A stretch of 64,000 nt of DNA from Daucus carota subsp. sativus (taxonomy: Eukaryota > Streptophyta > Magnoliopsida > Apiales > Apiaceae). Location: positions 7,824,779 to 7,888,778 of the forward strand of contig NC_030383.2 of the NCBI RefSeq assembly GCF_001625215.2, given 5' to 3'. A program made the translations under genes and the position numbers. This document shows, in pieces, positions 61,579 through 64,000 of the stretch (its first letter is position 1; each line of letters begins with the position of its first letter). Below the pieces are notes generated by a model that had not been told where the DNA came from, ran no database searches, and was given only the letters and a program-made list of their open reading frames with translations.

Positions 61579-62284
61579 TGATAACTCCAGATCCCGTTCC
61601 GGTAGCTCATCCGCCGTGCACTGGTGTCTTGCGGTGTAGCTGCTGGATGGGTGTCTGCAAAACAACACCGGAGGGGGGTTTGAGCCCCGCGGCGCCTCCG
61701 GCGTGAGAATGAGTGCAGGTATCGGAATAAAAGGACGGGAAATAAGCTATCTATGTGTGGTGGGTGAAGGTGGTGTATGGTGGCTGTGTGATGGCTGTAT
61801 GGTGGCTGTATGTGTTTGTATTTGAACTGAGTGCTTGAGTGTGTGCAAAGAGTGAGTGTATGAAGTGAAGTTACCCTTAAACTCTTGATCCTTGGTCTAT
61901 TTATAGGCCAAGGATTAGGGTTCAAGGGTGCGTACCTGGATCCTGGTCCTACACGTGTAGGGGTTTGATCCCCTACACGTGTCCAGGTGTCAGCGTAGGA
62001 GTAGTATTTTGGAATGTTCCCTGGCTTGTCTCTATCGCCAGTAGTTGACCGTTATGTTTTGTCTTCATGGTGTCAGTCTGTGACTTGTGCAGCAAGTGTC
62101 GGCTGGTACATACAGACCCGGGTAAGTTGTAAGCTTCGATGTACCCGGGTAAGAAGTCCTGCCGTGGTTGTGTACCCGGGTAAGATTGAGGATTGCCTTG
62201 ATTGCCTTGTGTGGTCGACGGTCTTACTGGTGCCGGGGTACATATATGAACCCGGGTAGGCAAGACTCGGGTTATACCATATCA
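61579..62284 (-). repeat. 5' LTR of the Gypsy derivative
   Basis: 706 bp, TG...CA. TATA box TATAAATAG on the minus strand (61905-61897). Upstream of it two G-boxes CACGTG (61952-61957, 61976-61981) lie in a 17-bp-arm inverted repeat. Further upstream are four or five copies of TACCCGGGTAAG-type motifs (62115-62260). Confidence 0.9.
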
Positions 62285-62289
62285 GCTAG

Positions 62290-62499
62290 TATTAGCTTTC
62301 CTTTCCTTTTCTTTTTGTTAAATTACTTAAGTTAAAGATTAATTTTATGATTGTTTTAATTTGTAAATCATTATTTCTTATTCTTTTCTGCTAACTACTA
62401 TTATTTATATGTTTTAATATTTTTTTACAGAATAAGTCCTCTCTCTATTTCTATTTTACATTTTAAAAAATTATATTGACATCTATAATTCAGCCCGGG

Positions 62500-62538
<39 letters not shown>

Positions 62539-62992
62539 TTTTTGATGTTAGAGATAGCTCTGGCATCCCTTAGTCCCCTCTGGTGGGAAGGGACATGACA
62601 TGTTTGGCTAAGTGATGGAATGAATATAATAGATTGAGATATTTTTGAGTGATTAGTTATTATTAATTTAAAATATTTTTAATTAGTAATCTATATGTAG
62701 TGGTATAATAGAGATGAGAAGAATCGAAAAGAAATTGATTCCCCAAGCCTAAACTTTAAACCTACCGTGTCAATTTAGATGATCATTTTGCTAATTTCAC
62801 ACCGTAAGAATCTTTAAATGATCGTTTTTTATTTTTCACCTTTGTGCATATTTATTATATTGAGTTTGTTAGATTGGTGATACATTGAAAATGGCAAATA
62901 GTAAAAAGTAATTTCAAAAGATTGTTCATATATCATACATCGAAAGAAGAGAAGTTCAACTAATTTGGGACAAATACTTTGTCAAAAGAGTC
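62290..62992. other. AT-rich spacer with TA microsatellite
   Basis: Non-coding; (TA)n at about 62502-62535. No gene recognised. Confidence 0.5.
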
Positions 62993-63004
62993 ATCAATAA
63001 AATG

Positions 63005-63142
63005 AGGACGGTTGGATAACTCAGTGGTAAAGAGCTTATCCTCTGTCGTCCCAGATCCTGGGTTCGACCCTGGTTCAACCCGAGAGTTTCGTAGAACAGA
63101 TACTCATTTGTAAGGCTATAAGTCATATTTGTCAAAAAAAAA
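63005..63142 (+). mobile_element. tRNA-derived SINE, full length
   Basis: A Pol III A-box-like TGGATAACTCAGTGG (63013-63027) and a B box GGTTCGACCC (63061-63070) lie in a 138-bp element ending in TTTGTC plus an A run. A perfect 12-bp target duplication ATCAATAAAATG flanks it (62993-63004 and 63143-63154). Confidence 0.92.
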
Positions 63143-63154
63143 ATCAATAAAATG

Positions 63155-63700
63155 TAGAGAGAATAGAAGAAAGATTGTATGAAACATTAGTAATTAAATA
63201 TGAGTGGACCTAGTTTTTTTATGATGAATATGGTAAGGAAAACTATCAAGAAGTGTAATGGAGCTCTCCTTCTAAAAGATGTGGGATAAATTTCTGAGTT
63301 GAAATAATTTGAAATGAAATGATTGAAAATATCAACATTCAATCTCTCACTCGATTCTTGGGGATTCTTCGATACTCGGGGATTCTTGGGGATTCTATTT
63401 ATATGATTAAGTATGTTATTAGTTGAATACTCTATCACTTAACTACCTTATAATGTGATAATTGTTTTATTAAATAATTATATTGTATATTGTTATGGAT
63501 ATTGAACTTATTTATTCAATTATTTGGTTTAAACATGTATATAACTCTTCAAATACATGTATAAAATATATTTTTAATATATTAATATTCGCCGAATCCC
63601 CCCGCACCCGAATCCCCATAATTTTAGATTTGCTGAATTCCCGTATCCCCGTACCACGCACCCCCGTACCCGCACCCGCACTCATGCTTTCTAGATTGTG
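63155..63700. other. Upstream region of the second F3H-family gene
   Basis: AT-rich, but 63340-63680 holds repeats of GGGGATTC and of CCCGCACCCG / CCCCGTACC in opposite sense (GATACTCGGGGATTCTTGGG versus GAATCCCCCCGCACCCGAAT), which look like degraded transposon ends. No gene recognised. Confidence 0.45.
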
Positions 63701-63709
63701 TATAAATAC
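63701..63709 (+). promoter_or_regulatory. Probable TATA box of the second F3H-family gene
   Basis: TATAAATAC lies 45 bp before the ATG at 63746, implying a very short leader. Confidence 0.5.
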
Positions 63710-63745
63710 TACTCTGGGTAATGATGTAATGTCAAACCAGCAAGA

Positions 63746-64000
63746 ATGGCTCCTATTACTATTTCTGCATTACCCCAGGAGAAAACATTACACCCTGATT
63801 TCGTCCGGGATGAAGACGAGCGTCCCAAAGTTGCCTACAATCAGTTCAGCAACGAAATTCCAGTTATTTCTTTAGCTGGTATTAATGATGATTTGAATGG
63901 CAGAAGGCCTGAGGTGTGTCGTAAAATAGTCGAGGCCTTTGAAGACTGGGGCATTTTCCAGGTAGTTGATCACGGTATTGACAGCACTTTGATTTCTGAA
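63746..64000 (+). CDS. F3H-family dioxygenase, FNS I-like, truncated by window edge
   Basis: The first 85 codons of a second 2-oxoglutarate dioxygenase gene, open to the last base. Against the F3H at 28625 it is about 78% identical over 83 aligned residues, with a two-residue insertion (DDLNGRRPE versus DDARRSE). [23 protein letters not shown] and GIDSTLISE resemble parsley-type flavone synthase I more than F3H (from memory). FNS I turns flavanones into flavones and arose from F3H in Apiaceae. The residues that decide the activity lie beyond the edge, so the identity is provisional; it could also be a second F3H or a pseudogene. Phe65 replaces a Cys that the F3H copy has. Confidence 0.8.
   Translation, partial: MAPITISALPQEKTLHPDFVRDEDERPKVAYNQFSNEIPVISLAGINDDLNGRRPEVCRKIVEAFEDWGIFQVVDHGIDSTLISE

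Larger units (their letters stand above)
59271..62284 (-). mobile_element. Gypsy LTR retrotransposon derivative with internal deletion
   Basis: The minus-strand element starts TGATATGG (62284) and ends TTATCA (59276-59271). Direct repeats CTAGC flank it (62289-62285 and 59270-59266), so both original ends are present. The 5' LTR is 61579-62284. It is followed by the primer-site-like TTTGGCGCTAGAAGG, then gag, and only the last 64 bp of the 3' LTR (59271-59334). Protease, RT, integrase and most of the 3' LTR are deleted. The join lies at a shared CAGC, where the protease start (SIQAFPEQVISFS) runs into LTR sequence. Confidence 0.93.

Overview
The window is nuclear DNA of a eudicot plant. It holds spliced genes with GT-AG introns, AT-rich spacers, and many plant transposons (Copia, Gypsy, L1-type LINE, SINE, Helitron, hAT, and Stowaway- and Harbinger-like MITEs). 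A flavanone 3-hydroxylase (F3H) gene and a second, diverged F3H-family gene cut by the right edge lie in the same orientation 35 kb apart. The second copy resembles flavone synthase I. That enzyme is known mainly from Apiaceae (parsley, celery and carrot relatives), so an apiaceous genome is my best inference.

Layout. 1-9.3 kb: a foldback repeat, a GASA/snakin peptide gene (+), an ERD2-like KDEL-receptor-family gene (-), and a neutral/alkaline invertase gene (-) that may start in an untranslated exon near 9.2 kb. 9.3-28 kb: almost gene-free and filled with transposons. These are Helitron 1 (11.5-13.0), a young but coding-dead Copia element (13.1-18.9), an hAT element (19.4-20.1), LINE pieces, MITEs, Helitron 2 on the minus strand (23.5-26.5, carrying a possible captured exon), and a LINE with 17-bp target duplications. 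28.6-30.3 kb: intact F3H (three exons, 366 aa). 32.4-38.6 kb: prolyl oligopeptidase (-, 12 exons). 40.1-44.2 kb: a lysine-rich nuclear protein gene (+). 46.0-47.3 kb: an unrecognised coiled-coil protein gene (+). 50.4-50.9 kb: a snoRNA gene with a site II/telo-box promoter and two C/D-box snoRNAs in one intron. 51-58.2 kb: MITEs and two Helitron regions, one with stacked copies of its 5' end. 58.8-62.3 kb: a deleted Gypsy element with an intact gag and matching 5-bp target duplications. 63.0 kb: a complete SINE with 12-bp target duplications. 63.7 kb to the end: the first 85 codons of the second F3H-family gene.

The genes do not form an operon-like pathway. The main functional link is the F3H / F3H-like pair, which could act at the flavanone branch point: F3H makes dihydroflavonols, and FNS I would make flavones from the same substrate. 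Exon coordinates were worked out by hand from splice signals, reading-frame phase and remembered protein families. No database search was possible.
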